From the NCBI GenBank assembly GCA_020847535.1, contig JADLBU010000126.1, forward strand, positions 62,001 through 126,000: 64,000 bases of DNA. The letters are read 5' to 3'. Shown piece after piece: positions 26,270-35,266 of this stretch (positions are counted from its first letter, which is position 1; the number at the start of each line of letters is the position of its first letter). Source of the DNA: Phycisphaerales bacterium (GTDB lineage: Bacteria > Planctomycetota > Phycisphaerae > Phycisphaerales > UBA1924). The notes beneath the pieces were generated by a model that was not told where the DNA came from, made no database searches, and saw only the letters and a program-made list of their open reading frames with translations. Made by a program: the position numbers and the translations under genes.

Positions 26270-27541
26270 TTACGCCTTGACGGCCGGCGCGCGGGCGGGG
26301 GATGGCTCGCCCTGCGGCGCATCGGTGGTGTAGCCCGTGGAATCGGCGGGAAGGGTGTAGTTGTCGGCGGCGACATCGCAGCCCTCGGCGCGGACGATCT
26401 GGAGATCTGCGTTGCGCGAGAGATCGACCTGGACACTGGTCGCCTGTGGCAAGGGTGTGTGGGTCTTGCGCGGGACGATGAGTTCCGCGACCGTGGGGCG
26501 GCAAGGATCGGCGGGGTTCCAGCCGACGACGACGCCCTCGGAGCCATCGCTGAGTGTGATCCGGGTGCCCGGCGCGTAGGGCGGGACGACCGTGAGGAGC
26601 GTCCGCAGGACGACGGGGTCGAGCCGGGAGGCGTAGGGGTGCTCGGTCAGCATGCGCAGGGCGCGGACCATGGGACGGACGGGAGGAGTATCGGGAGAGC
26701 CACCGACCTCGACGTTGTAGCGGAGGCGATCGAGCATGTCGGCGGCGGCGGCGATCCGGGCGAAGATGTGTATCTCGGCGCCGGCGAGCGGGCGCGGCGT
26801 CGTGAGATGCTGGGCGAAGGGGAACCCTCCACCGTCGAATCGCTGGTGGTGGTGCAGGACGACGATCGCGGCGGAGGGATCCACCGAGTCATGCACGAGC
26901 TTGTGGCCGATGCTGACGTGATCCTGGAACTCGGGGTGCATCTCATCCTGTCCATCGTGCCAGCGGGAGATTGCCTCGGGGGGCAGTTTGGCCATGCCGA
27001 CGTCATGGAGGAGAGCGCCGACGCCGAGGTTGGCGACATCCCGAGCCTCAGAGGAGGTAAGCTTGGGTCGCTCCTTCATGAGGTAGTAGTCGAGCTTGAG
27101 ACCGACAAGCAGGCTGATCATGCAGACGTTGCAGGCGTGGCGCATGGAGCTGGTGCCGGAGCGGCCGATCTCGCCCAGGAAGATCGCGGCGGTCTGGTCC
27201 TCGACGAGTTTCTCCAGTAGCGAGACGACGCCGCGCTTGTAGGAGCTGAAGTCCAGCTTCGGATCGGCGCCTGCGGCGGAGGGTGAAAGCACGCCGGCGA
27301 CCGAGTGGGCGAGCTCCTGGCAGGCGCGGTGAATCGCCGGGCTGACGAATTCGGCCATGAACTCGACGCCGGGGCAGTGGATCCATGCATCGTGGACGCC
27401 CATCTCCTTGAGCTTGGCGATGCTGGTGGCATCGAGCTCAAAGCCCGAGCGCAGGAGCACCGAGCCCGGCCGGCGCGGGTTGTGGATGGCGATCGCCAGT
27501 CTCATGCCGGGCACAGCGCTGCCCAGGTCGACACGAAGCAT
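26270..27541 (-). CDS. HD-GYP-like signalling protein with altered catalytic motifs
   Basis: A 423-residue protein with an N-terminal DUF3391-like region and a central HD-GYP domain. The HD site reads LLHDVGMAKLPPEAI and the GYP region reads HHHQRFDGGGFPF. Active cyclic-di-GMP phosphodiesterases have HDIGK and HHExxDGxGYP, so here K is M, E is Q and Y is F. The His/Asp metal ligands remain, so activity is possible but may be reduced or redirected. A barrel-like C-terminal part (GTRITLSDGSEGVVVGWN) is typical of HD-GYP proteins. It is convergent with pilB, and c-di-GMP commonly controls pili. Confidence 0.8.
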   Translation of the reverse strand: MLRVDLGSAVPGMRLAIAIHNPRRPGSVLLRSGFELDATSIAKLKEMGVHDAWIHCPGVEFMAEFVSPAIHRACQELAHSVAGVLSPSAAGADPKLDFSSYKRGVVSLLEKLVEDQTAAIFLGEIGRSGTSSMRHACNVCMISLLVGLKLDYYLMKERPKLTSSEARDVANLGVGALLHDVGMAKLPPEAISRWHDGQDEMHPEFQDHVSIGHKLVHDSVDPSAAIVVLHHHQRFDGGGFPFAQHLTTPRPLAGAEIHIFARIAAAADMLDRLRYNVEVGGSPDTPPVRPMVRALRMLTEHPYASRLDPVVLRTLLTVVPPYAPGTRITLSDGSEGVVVGWNPADPCRPTVAELIVPRKTHTPLPQATSVQVDLSRNADLQIVRAEGCDVAADNYTLPADSTGYTTDAPQGEPSPARAPAVKA

Positions 27542-27683
27542 CGGGAGAACCTCCGAGGTGGATCATCGGCCCGAACGCCGGATAACTGATCGCCGGCCCG
27601 AGGGATTGCGGGAGCGGAGCGCTTACCGGACCCGGTGCTTGGGCGCAGCGGATAACGACGACTCATTTCGGCCGTTTCATCGC

Positions 27684-28835
27684 TCACAGCCTTGGTGTGG
27701 GCAGCGGGTCGAAGCTCGCGGGAACCCGTGGGGTAATCACGACGATGACGCGGCGTGAAGCCGCGTTGCCGACGATCGCATCGGTCAGCATCGCCTCACC
27801 GAGGCTCAGCAGATCGGGGACCGCAGGGCCGATCCGGGAGCCGCGAGCCGGGGCGGCGGGGGCATCTGGATCGGCGCTGGGATCGCCTGTCTCGGCGTGG
27901 TCGCGATCATCCGGGGGTTGCGGTTCGATGAGTGGCGCCTCATTGCGAGTGCTCGGGGTTTGCGGCGAGGTAAGGGAGGATGCGTTTGGATCCGCGAGCG
28001 CGTGCCAGGATTCGCGCGGATGCGCGGGGACGATGATGATCGCTTCACCGGGCATGCAGGGGACTTCGAGCATCAGGCGATCGAAGGCCTGGCCTTCCTT
28101 CTGGGGTGTCGCGAGCGAAGGCTGCGGGGTTGTGGTGAGGCGATCGTCGGATGACCGGATCGAGTCGACATGCTGGGGCATGAGCTGAACAACCAGCGCT
28201 GCGGGCAGCGTGGCCGGTCCCGCGGCGACCTGAGTGAGGTCGGGCGGGACGGCGATCGGCCAGGTGCGGGCAAGCACGCGGAGCGAGCCGGCGCCGAGCT
28301 GGATATGGCCCGTGCTCACGGTGGGTGTCGGTGTGCCGAGGTCGGAGGTCCAGTTCTGCTGATCGAGCCAGATCTCGACTCCGGCGGTCCAAGCTCGCCC
28401 GGAGGCGAGCGAAGACCATCGCGGGAGGAGCGGAAGCGAATCGCGGCGGGACTGGCCGTGGAGGGGAAGGGAAGCGCCGATGCCGCCGGCGATCTTGGCG
28501 GTGGTCTTGAAGATGCGGAGGCCGTTGGATCGCCAGAGCCGCGCCTGGGCATCGGTGAGTTCGGCACCTTGAATGTCATCCAGCGCCCGTCCGATCGCCG
28601 CGGGTGAGAGGTCGATGACCCAGAACTCGACATCGAGACCTTCGCCGGCGGGCTTGACCTGATCGATCTTGAGCGTGGAGAAATCCCGGGGCTCATCGGG
28701 GAGCGGCGCCGGGTCACTTGAGCATCCGGAGATCAGCGCGATGGATGCCTGGACGACAGCAACCGCGAGAAGTCGGGCGGCGGCAGACGACCCCACGAAG
28801 GGACTCTGCGTGTCTTCGGGCATCGGCGTGATCAC
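27684..28835 (-). CDS. Predicted lipoprotein of unknown function
   Basis: About 383 residues from a GTG at 28835 that overlaps the LOG-gene stop (GTGA); an ATG at 28823 is also possible. The signal region AVAVVQASIALISGCSSDP ends in a lipobox Cys. The mature part has no motif I recognise. It includes hydrophobic-polar beta-like segments and a Pro/Asp-rich stretch near residues 280-330 before a final LGEAMLTDAIVGNAA...VIVVITPRV segment, reminiscent of the last strands of secretin-associated or GspS-like proteins. Translationally coupled to the LOG gene, so the two may act together. Confidence 0.7.
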   Translation of the reverse strand: MITPMPEDTQSPFVGSSAAARLLAVAVVQASIALISGCSSDPAPLPDEPRDFSTLKIDQVKPAGEGLDVEFWVIDLSPAAIGRALDDIQGAELTDAQARLWRSNGLRIFKTTAKIAGGIGASLPLHGQSRRDSLPLLPRWSSLASGRAWTAGVEIWLDQQNWTSDLGTPTPTVSTGHIQLGAGSLRVLARTWPIAVPPDLTQVAAGPATLPAALVVQLMPQHVDSIRSSDDRLTTTPQPSLATPQKEGQAFDRLMLEVPCMPGEAIIIVPAHPRESWHALADPNASSLTSPQTPSTRNEAPLIEPQPPDDRDHAETGDPSADPDAPAAPARGSRIGPAVPDLLSLGEAMLTDAIVGNAASRRVIVVITPRVPASFDPLPTPRL

Positions 28836-29965
28836 TTCACGGTCGGCGGCGTCCAGGGCTGGTTGTCGGGCTCAAAGCCGTTGATGCGGTCGATGAGCTT
28901 GCGGATCACCCCGAACTTGCTGCGCGTGTGGTGGAACGATAGGCGTGGGAGCTGGGGCCACTCATCCTCTTCGATGTGAGGACCGCGCAGGTTCATGCCG
29001 CCGGACTTGATGATGATCTTGAACTCATCGGCGAGACGGGCGATGTCGTCGGGTCGGAGGGGGTTCTTGAGGCGGATCACGTAGTGGTCATCGACGTAGC
29101 GGGAGGAGTGGTAATTGCGATAGAACCTGGCGATGTGCTGGGCAGCCTCATCGGGCGAGGAGGCGATGTGGTAGAGGCCGGTGTCCTCGGGGCTGATCCA
29201 TCCGCGTCCCAGGACCTGGCTGCGGATCCACTGGTCCCAGGTCTTCCAGTAGTCACCACCGAGGCCTTCGAGCAGGACGATGGGGACCATGCCGGTCTTG
29301 CCGGTCTGGACGAGGGTGAGAGCCTCGTAGGCTTCATCCATGGTGCCGAAGCCGCCCGGGAAGAGGGCGACCGCCTCGGCCTGGGAGATGAACATGAGCT
29401 TGCGGGTGAAGAAGTAGCGGAAGTGGATGAGCTTCTCATCGCCGGCGATCACCTTGTTGGCGTTGGTCTCGAAGGGGAGGCGGATCGCGACGCCGAAGCT
29501 GGCATCCCGGCCGGGGCCGACGTGGCCGGCGTGCATGATGCCTCCTCCGGCGCCGGTGATGATCATCCAGCCCTGCTCGGCCATGCGCTTGCTGAACTCG
29601 ACGCAGCAGGTGTAGTCGGGGTGGTCCTCGGGGGTACGGGCCGATCCGAAGATGGTGACCTTGTGGGTTTCGGCATAGCGGGAGAAGACGGTGTAGGCGT
29701 ACCGCATCTCCCGGACCGCGGATGACATCAGCTTGAGTTCGCCGGTGTCGCGGCCATCGGGGAGGAGCTTGAGCCCGGCGAGCATGAGGTCGCGGACGAG
29801 CTTGGCCTTGAACGTTCCGGGTGTGCCTCCGACCTTGGCGATCAGGGCGTCGAACGCGGCGAGGACCTGGGGATCCTCGGCGGCCTTGAGATGGGTGTTG
29901 TCGGCGGGGTGGACGCTGACCATTCGGTCAACGGTGCCCTCGCCACGGGCGTTGGACTGGGTCAT
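28832..29965 (-). CDS. LOG-family protein (TIGR00730-like nucleotide hydrolase)
   Basis: About 378 residues from the ATG at 29965 with GAGAGG upstream. The signature PGGFGTMDEAYEALTL, preceded by TIFGSARTPEDHPDY and VITGAGGGIMHAG-type strands (WMIITGAGGGIMHAGHVGPG), identifies the LOG family (PGGxGTxxE). These enzymes hydrolyse nucleoside 5'-monophosphates to base plus ribose phosphate, as in cytokinin activation and YgdH/PpnN nucleotide metabolism. It is about 180 residues longer than minimal LOG, with N- and C-terminal extensions, as in PpnN-like proteins. Often misnamed lysine decarboxylase. Confidence 0.88.
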   Translation of the reverse strand: MTQSNARGEGTVDRMVSVHPADNTHLKAAEDPQVLAAFDALIAKVGGTPGTFKAKLVRDLMLAGLKLLPDGRDTGELKLMSSAVREMRYAYTVFSRYAETHKVTIFGSARTPEDHPDYTCCVEFSKRMAEQGWMIITGAGGGIMHAGHVGPGRDASFGVAIRLPFETNANKVIAGDEKLIHFRYFFTRKLMFISQAEAVALFPGGFGTMDEAYEALTLVQTGKTGMVPIVLLEGLGGDYWKTWDQWIRSQVLGRGWISPEDTGLYHIASSPDEAAQHIARFYRNYHSSRYVDDHYVIRLKNPLRPDDIARLADEFKIIIKSGGMNLRGPHIEEDEWPQLPRLSFHHTRSKFGVIRKLIDRINGFEPDNQPWTPPTVK

Positions 29966-30237
29966 TTCGTTGGAGCCTCTCTGGAGGGGTGATCTTTGCA
30001 CCCCTGGGGGCGCCGCGTGCAGGGCGGTCGTGAGGCAGGCCGGGGAGTGTTCCGGGTGTGTGTTTCCTCACAGGGGATATGCCCGGAAGTGCCTTGTAGT
30101 GATGGTTACACCTATCGATTCCTGCACGGGTTTCTGCATGTGGGTACACAAGGGCCATTCATGCCTTTGGCGACCCACCACGGTCGCGGAGAGGGCGAAC
30201 ACGGTCGATTTCGGTACCCCGGTTGTTACCATCGGGC

Positions 30238-30615
30238 ATGTTCGACAAGCTCAAGACGATGGGTGCGCTGGCCGGCCTGATGAAGAATCGGGAGGGTCTC
30301 AAGCAGGCCGGGGATCGCGTCAAGTCGAAGATGGAGCAGACACGCTGCACGGGCGAGGCCGGTGGGGGCGCAGCGCGCGCGGTGGTGACGGGGAAGATGG
30401 TGGTGCTGGAGGTTGAACTCAGCCCGGCGCTGGTGGGCGGGATGGCGGCTGATGAGAAGACGCGGGCCTTGGCGAGCGGATTGATCGCCGAGGCGATCAA
30501 CCAGGCGCTGGGGAAGGCGCAGCAGAAGCTCCAGGAGGCGGTAAAGATCGAGGCCGATGCGCTGGGGTTGGGGGATCTGGGTGATCTCGAGGGCCTGGCG
30601 GACATGATGCGATGA
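30238..30615 (+). CDS. YbaB/EbfC family nucleoid-associated protein
   Basis: A 125-residue small helical protein starting MFDKLKTMGALAGLMKNREG. The core GGGAARAVVTGKMVVLEVELSP and the final EAINQALGKAQQKLQEAV helix follow the YbaB pattern (residues G...V.v...G...v..v.idp). YbaB forms dimers that bind DNA non-specifically; elsewhere it neighbours dnaX and recR, but not here. The ATG at 30238 is preferred over an in-frame TTG 15 bases earlier. The stop overlaps the Nudix gene start (ATGA). Confidence 0.85.
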   Translation: MFDKLKTMGALAGLMKNREGLKQAGDRVKSKMEQTRCTGEAGGGAARAVVTGKMVVLEVELSPALVGGMAADEKTRALASGLIAEAINQALGKAQQKLQEAVKIEADALGLGDLGDLEGLADMMR

Positions 30616-31397
30616 GCGATCCCGATCCGCTCCAGCCCCGATCCGTGAATCCCGTGCGAACGACGTTCGGTCCGGTGCATGTGTGGCCGCTTGCGCCTGG
30701 CGCGGGGGTGCGCCTCGCAGGCGCAACCGAAGCGCCGGCACCGGGGGATGAGCGGGCACGGCGGCGATGGGATGAGCAGGTTGCCGGCAATCCGCGGCTG
30801 CACGATGGGCCGATCTGGTCGGTGAGGTCGGTCAATCCGGGGACTGGGCTGATCAGCGTAAGTCCGGATCGGTACTGGAGGTACGCGGTGCGGCCGACGA
30901 TCGGGACGGGCGTCACGATGCTCGCGGTGCGTGGCGTCGTGACGGGACTCGATTCAGCGGGAGTCGAGCACGTGCTGATCGGTCAGCGCTCCGCCCAGAC
31001 GCGGATCTATGGGGAGTTGTGGGAGGTCGTGCCGGGGGGCGGGGTGCCGGGTGAGAAGTCCGGCGGGGGGATCCCTGGGGTCGGGGATCTGCTGTCCCAC
31101 CTGATGCTGGAGGCCCGTGAGGAGGCGGGAATCACGGTGGAACCGGGGGAATGCCGGTTCGTCGGGTTCTGCCACGACACGTACGCCGGCGGGTTTGATG
31201 TGCTGATGCACGTGGCGCTCACGGCATCGCTGGAGGATGTTCGCCGGGGCATGGGGGTGCGGGACTGGGAGCACAGCCACGTGCGGTGGATGCCGGTTCG
31301 CGAAGCCGCGGCGTTTGATGCGTCGGATGCCGGACGGATATCTCCGCCGACGCGGGCGATCTTCCGGTCGCTGGGATGGGTGGAGAGCGGCGAGTAG
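30612..31397 (+). CDS. Nudix hydrolase
   Basis: A 261-residue protein. The Nudix helix reads LEAREEAGITVE, in place of REUxEExGU with the first Arg replaced by Leu. The preceding glycine segment (WEVVPGGGVPGEKSGGGIPG) is longer than the usual GGxxxxGE, so about a dozen residues are inserted into the Nudix loop. A strand before it reads VEHVLIGQRSAQTRIYGELWE. The first 90 residues are extra sequence not seen in minimal Nudix enzymes. The substrate is unknown. ATGA overlap with ybaB implies translational coupling. Confidence 0.78.
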   Translation: MSDPDPLQPRSVNPVRTTFGPVHVWPLAPGAGVRLAGATEAPAPGDERARRRWDEQVAGNPRLHDGPIWSVRSVNPGTGLISVSPDRYWRYAVRPTIGTGVTMLAVRGVVTGLDSAGVEHVLIGQRSAQTRIYGELWEVVPGGGVPGEKSGGGIPGVGDLLSHLMLEAREEAGITVEPGECRFVGFCHDTYAGGFDVLMHVALTASLEDVRRGMGVRDWEHSHVRWMPVREAAAFDASDAGRISPPTRAIFRSLGWVESGE

Positions 31398-31407
31398 CCG
31401 GATCGCG

Positions 31408-31902
31408 CTAATGCAGTGATGCGTTGGGACGGCCGGGTAGATCGCCCTCGCCGAAGAGGCGGAAGTCCTTGCGGCGGAGGATCTGGCCCCCGAGGGTGAG
31501 GTCGTCGACCGCGAGCGCGATCGTGGCGGTGCCGTTGGGGCGGTGCATGAGGGGATATGCGAACTGGATGAAGAGCTCAGCGCTGAGGAGGCTGAGGCAG
31601 AGCTGGGCGAGCGTCTTGCCGCGGCTGAGCTCGACGACGAGGACGTCTTTCTCGGAGAAGGGCAGACCCTGCTTGCGGAGCATCTCGCGTGCGGCGGCGG
31701 CGTGGTTGGTGATGATGCGGACGACGGCGTGATCGCTCGCTTCGTGTACGGAGATGGCGCAGACCTGACAGGGTGAGTTGTCGAAGAGCTCAACAAGGTC
31801 GAAGAGCTTGCCCACCTTGTTGACGAGGAAGACGCTGAACTGCGTCACCGTCGGCGGCGCGTAGTTCATCGTGGTTTCAAGAGGCATGGCGGACTGACTC
31901 AT
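31408..31902 (-). CDS. ACT-domain-like protein
   Basis: A 164-residue protein with a beta-alpha-beta-beta-alpha-beta pattern: QFSVFLVNKVGKLFDLVELF, CQVCAISVHEASDHAVVRII, AAAREMLRKQG, then DVLVVEL. This matches the tandem-ACT architecture of small stand-alone amino-acid-binding regulators found in planctomycetes. The ligand is unknown. It is convergent with the Nudix gene, with only 10 bp between the stops. Confidence 0.7.
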   Translation of the reverse strand: MSQSAMPLETTMNYAPPTVTQFSVFLVNKVGKLFDLVELFDNSPCQVCAISVHEASDHAVVRIITNHAAAAREMLRKQGLPFSEKDVLVVELSRGKTLAQLCLSLLSAELFIQFAYPLMHRPNGTATIALAVDDLTLGGQILRRKDFRLFGEGDLPGRPNASLH

Positions 31903-32324
31903 CGTGTCCTTCCGATCCGTCGGTCCCCGACGGCGAGCCGCACCAACCCGGCGCCCTCATGTCCCCATGCGAACCCAAAGAGGGCGGCATCGGCTGCGCA
32001 TCATGGCACAGCCCGAACCACCAGACACCCATCTCCAGAACCCCCACCCACGCATTGTCCCGCTCTGCGCCCTTCTGAACGCCCCACACCGCGCGAACAC
32101 GAAGCACCCCACGCGTCCCGAAGTCTTCAACCACGCAACCCATGAGCCGCGCCGGGACCAGAAGAGCCCGGGCACACCTCGTTCCGCTACGAGCTTCCAG
32201 GTATTGAAGCTATCGGAACAAGGTCTTTGCAGGATACTCACGAAGTGCATTGACTTGCAATACGAACAAATTGCGTACAACCAAGCGCTGATCAAAAAAA
32301 CGCGGAGGATCGGGGGCGTCTCGA
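31903..32324. other. Intergenic stretch, no gene supported
   Basis: 422 bp between the start of the ACT gene and the stop of the HesB gene. Its AT content is higher around 32200-32310. The open frames here are proline-rich and lack family features. An A-run at 32295-32302 reads as a T-run on the minus strand 20-30 bases after the HesB stop and may be part of its terminator. The promoter of the ACT gene presumably also lies here. Confidence 0.45.
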
Positions 32325-32726
32325 TCAGGCGTGGAAGCTTGAGCCACATCCGCAGGTCGAGGTTGCGTTGGGGTTGTTGAAGACAAAGCCGCGTCCCATG
32401 ATTTCATCCCGGAAATCGACGGTGACGCCGTTGAGGTAGAGCAGGCTCTTGGGGTCGCAGATGATCTTGACTCCGTGCTGCTCGAAGAGCTCATCGGTGT
32501 CCTTCTGGGTTTCGGTGAGGTCGAGGATGTAGCTGAATCCCGAACAGCCGCCGCCCTTAACGCCGACGCGCAGTCGGACCTTGCCGGCATCGAGTTCCTG
32601 CTGCTGGATGATCGACTTGATTTCGCGTGCCGCAGACTCGCTGAGCAGGACGCCGGCCTGGGCGGTGTCGCTGGTGGATGGTGAACTGGAGGCCAAGGGG
32701 TGCAACTCCTTTTCGTGCAGGGGCAT
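32325..32726 (-). CDS. HesB/IscA-family iron-sulfur cluster assembly protein
   Basis: About 133 residues from the ATG at 32726; the open frame upstream is not family-like. The three family cysteines are present: one in GGGCSGFSY and two in STCGCGSSF near the C-terminus. The strand VDFRDEIMGRGFVFNNPNA is the classical A-type signature. Such proteins carry [2Fe-2S] or [4Fe-4S] clusters to target enzymes. The first 25 residues (HPLASSSPSTSD) are a disordered extension. It is 2.5 kb from iscU and is not in the isc run itself, but probably works in the same pathway. Confidence 0.9.
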   Translation of the reverse strand: MPLHEKELHPLASSSPSTSDTAQAGVLLSESAAREIKSIIQQQELDAGKVRLRVGVKGGGCSGFSYILDLTETQKDTDELFEQHGVKIICDPKSLLYLNGVTVDFRDEIMGRGFVFNNPNATSTCGCGSSFHA

Positions 32727-32856
32727 ATACCGCGTCGGTCGCCCCCGGTCTGCATTCATCATATGCCGGACGCGGCAGGAGAGCCCTCTTTGCGGATTGG
32801 CGAGCGAACGGAGCAGGAAGTGGCGATACCGAACCGCTGAGGTGCGCAAAGAAGTC

Positions 32857-32885
32857 TTGACACAAGGTGTCAAAGGGATTAGTGT
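32857..32885 (+). promoter_or_regulatory. Promoter with an inverted repeat over the -35 element
   Basis: TTGACA at 32857-32862, a 17-bp spacer, then TAGTGT at 32880-32885. The -35 hexamer is the left half of a perfect inverted repeat TTGACAC-aag-GTGTCAA (32857-32873), which would make it a natural repressor site. It points towards the secreted protein gene at 33029 and lies 130 bp upstream of the divergent HesB gene. Confidence 0.5.
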
Positions 32886-33028
32886 CCGGCGATGGATGGG
32901 GAGGAGGGGACAATCTCCACATCCACAATTCGGTCTTTTGGAACCCGCCCAGGTATCGGTGCGCGTGCATCGGTTTCCAGCTTGTGCGGGGTGTTTTTGT
33001 CTTTGCCTTGATTGAGGAGGAGTAGGAC

Positions 33029-33673
33029 ATGAAGAGGACTCTGATTGGCGCGTCGGCGATCGCGGCTGTTGCCAGCATCGCTTCGGCGGCGAGCTTCACG
33101 ATGAACTTCGACCAGGATGCGGGCGGCAACGCGATCGCCCCGGGCACCAGCCTGACGACGCAGTACACGGCGTGGGGCGTGTCGGTGGCGACCAGCCCGG
33201 CGCCGAGCTTCGCCAGCCCCGGCACCTCATCGCAGGATTGGGCGACCAACTCGTCGACCACCATCCACGACACTGACGTCGGCGGCGGCTCGGGCGCTCC
33301 CCTGTCGGGCAACGTGTTGCACTCGTTCGGCGGCTGGCTGAGCGAGAACGGAGATCCGTTCATCCGCATGTCGTTCTCGACGCCGATCGACTCGATCAGC
33401 GCCGACTTCGGCGGCATTTTCGAGCAGGACATCTCGGGCATCTTCGGCTACAGCGGCAACACACTGCTCGGCAGCGCGGTGATCAACGCGCCCTCGGGCA
33501 TCGGCTCCGCGTCGCTCTCGGGCATCGGCAACATGGACAACGTCATCATCGTCATGGGCAGCTACAACGACTGGGTCGGCGTTGACAACGTCAAGATCAA
33601 CACGATCCCGGCCCCTGCTTCCCTGGGCCTGGTCGCGCTCGCCGGCCTGGCCGCCGGCCGCCGTCGCCGCTAA
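33029..33673 (+). CDS. Secreted protein with PEP-CTERM-like C-terminal anchor
   Basis: A 214-residue exported protein. The signal peptide is MKRTLIGASAIAAVASIASAAS, preceded by AGGAGGAG in the leader. The mature region is low in charge and rich in Ser, Gly and Asn, with a beta-sandwich look. The C-terminus is IPAPASLGLVALAGLAAG followed by RRRR: a Pro-rich motif, hydrophobic helix and basic end. This corresponds to the PEP-CTERM/exosortase type of sorting tail in its Phycisphaerae form. The function of the mature domain is unknown. A strong terminator follows at 33711. Its promoter appears to be at 32857-32885. Confidence 0.82.
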   Translation: MKRTLIGASAIAAVASIASAASFTMNFDQDAGGNAIAPGTSLTTQYTAWGVSVATSPAPSFASPGTSSQDWATNSSTTIHDTDVGGGSGAPLSGNVLHSFGGWLSENGDPFIRMSFSTPIDSISADFGGIFEQDISGIFGYSGNTLLGSAVINAPSGIGSASLSGIGNMDNVIIVMGSYNDWVGVDNVKINTIPAPASLGLVALAGLAAGRRRR

Positions 33674-33710
33674 GCCTGCGCTCGTGTGAATTGGTACGTG
33701 TCTTTCCGCG

Positions 33711-33740
33711 GAGCCCGGCGAAAGCCGGGTTCCGTTTTTT
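33711..33740 (+). terminator. Rho-independent terminator
   Basis: Nine-base stem GAGCCCGGC/GCCGGGTTC (one G-U pair) with a GAAA tetraloop, then a T-tract TTTTTT at 33735-33740. It lies 37 bp after the stop of the gene at 33029. Confidence 0.85.
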
Positions 33741-33801
33741 GGTTCACGGCATGGGACCGAGGGGTCGTCAGTACAATTCCAGGCACAATAGAGGGCTTGC
33801 C

Positions 33802-35154
33802 ATGCACCGCAGTTGCCTTGCTTTTCCGGTGATCGCCGCGTTGCTCGCGATGCTTCCCGCTTCGGTCGCCCGCAGCGCGTCGGTGACGTTCCGGGTCACG
33901 GTCCCGGCATCGACTCCGGCCGCGGACACCGTCTACATCGCCGGGAACTTTCAGGGGTGGAACCCCGGCAGCACTGCGCACGCGCTGGTCAGGCAGGCCG
34001 ATGGCAGGCACCAGATCACGCTGAACCTGGCGGATGGCGTTCCGATCCAGTTCAAGTTCACACGGGGGACGTGGGCGAAGGTAGAGAAGGGGCCCAACGG
34101 GGAGGAGATCTCCAATCGCACGCACACACCGCTTGGAACGCAGACGCTGAACCTGACGGTGGCGAACTGGGCGGACATCCCGCCATCGACCATCACGGGG
34201 CATGTCGAGTGGTTCGAATACGCGCCGTTCCTGGGCGGTCGGAGATGCTGGGTGTACCTGCCGCCGGGGTACTCGGAGAGCGCCGCGCGGTACCCGGTGC
34301 TGTACATGCACGACGGGCAGAACCTGTTCGACCAGTTCACGAGCTTCGCGGGTGAGTGGAAGGTGGATGAGGCGTGCGAGGCGCTCATCCCGGCGGGGGA
34401 GATCGAGCCGATCATCGTGGTGGGGATCGAGAACGCGGGGTCGGGGCGGTGCAACGAGTACACACCGTGGGCCAAGCCGGGTGGGCCGTGCATGGGGGGC
34501 GGGGCGGATGCGTACCTGGCGGCGATCCGGGATGTGCTGATGCCGCATGTCGATCAGCGATACCGGACGCGAACAGGGCAGCAGAGCGCGTACATGAGCG
34601 GTTCATCGCTGGGGGGACTGGTGTCGGCGTATGCGGGGTATGCGTACGACGCCACGTGGGGTCGGATCGCCGCGGTTTCACCTTCGTACTGGTTCCGCGA
34701 GAACGAGTTGTTCGGTCTGGCGAGCGCGAACGGGAAGCCGGGCTTGTCCAGGTTCTACCAGGACATGGGGACGCGCGAGTCGGGATCGATGACGGATCAG
34801 AACGGGAACGGGATCGACGATTACATCGAGGATCTGCGCGGAATGCGGGATATCGCGATCGGGCAGGGGTTCGTGTCGGGGATCGACTTCCTGTCGGTGG
34901 AGGCGAGCAACCACACGCACAGCGAGTTCTACTGGGCGCAGCGCGTGCCGGACATGCTGCGGTTCCTGATCGATCCTCCGGGGGCGGACTGTCCGGCTGA
35001 TTTCGACGGCTCGGGGTTCGTGGATACGGACGATTTCGATGCGTTCGTGCAGGCGTTTGAGCTCGGCGGGGATGATGCGGACTTCGATGGGTCTGGGTTT
35101 GTGGATACGGACGACTTTGATGCGTTCGTGGTCGCGTTCATCGCGGGGTGTTGA
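33802..35154 (+). CDS. Secreted esterase with N-terminal CBM-like domain and dockerin-like Gly-Cys C-terminus
   Basis: A 450-residue exported protein starting MHRSCLAFPVIAALLAML. Residues 30-110 form an E-set/starch-binding-like module (VYIAGNFQGWNPGS; FKFTRGTWAKVEKGPNG). Residues 130-390 are a putative esterase of the Esterase D/feruloyl esterase type: CWVYLPPGYSES, YMHDGQNLFDQF, nucleophile elbow SGSSLGGLVSAYAGY. Two dockerin-like repeats follow (DFDGSGFVDTDDFDAFVQAF, then a second copy), and the protein ends AGC. It may release acyl groups from carbohydrates outside the cell. The same C-terminal form occurs in two other proteins of this window. Confidence 0.85.
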   Translation: MHRSCLAFPVIAALLAMLPASVARSASVTFRVTVPASTPAADTVYIAGNFQGWNPGSTAHALVRQADGRHQITLNLADGVPIQFKFTRGTWAKVEKGPNGEEISNRTHTPLGTQTLNLTVANWADIPPSTITGHVEWFEYAPFLGGRRCWVYLPPGYSESAARYPVLYMHDGQNLFDQFTSFAGEWKVDEACEALIPAGEIEPIIVVGIENAGSGRCNEYTPWAKPGGPCMGGGADAYLAAIRDVLMPHVDQRYRTRTGQQSAYMSGSSLGGLVSAYAGYAYDATWGRIAAVSPSYWFRENELFGLASANGKPGLSRFYQDMGTRESGSMTDQNGNGIDDYIEDLRGMRDIAIGQGFVSGIDFLSVEASNHTHSEFYWAQRVPDMLRFLIDPPGADCPADFDGSGFVDTDDFDAFVQAFELGGDDADFDGSGFVDTDDFDAFVVAFIAGC

Positions 35155-35208
35155 GGGGGAAGGCACTGGGCATTGGGCATCAGGCACTGGTGGGAGCCAA
35201 AAACAAAG

Positions 35209-35233
35209 AAGGGTTCCGCGGTGCGGAACCCTT
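35209..35233 (-). terminator. Terminator for iscU
   Basis: Perfect 11-bp stem AAGGGTTCCGC/GCGGAACCCTT around loop GGT. Read on the minus strand it is followed by TTCTTTGTTTTT, so it terminates iscU. On the plus strand it also lies downstream of the esterase gene, without a T-tract. Confidence 0.8.
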
Positions 35234-35266
35234 GCGTGATGTGTGCAAGCGTGACGGACGTTGATA

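Noticed and set aside
31904..32380. 158-codon plus-strand frame
   Set aside because: Proline-rich, overlaps the HesB gene and has no motif.
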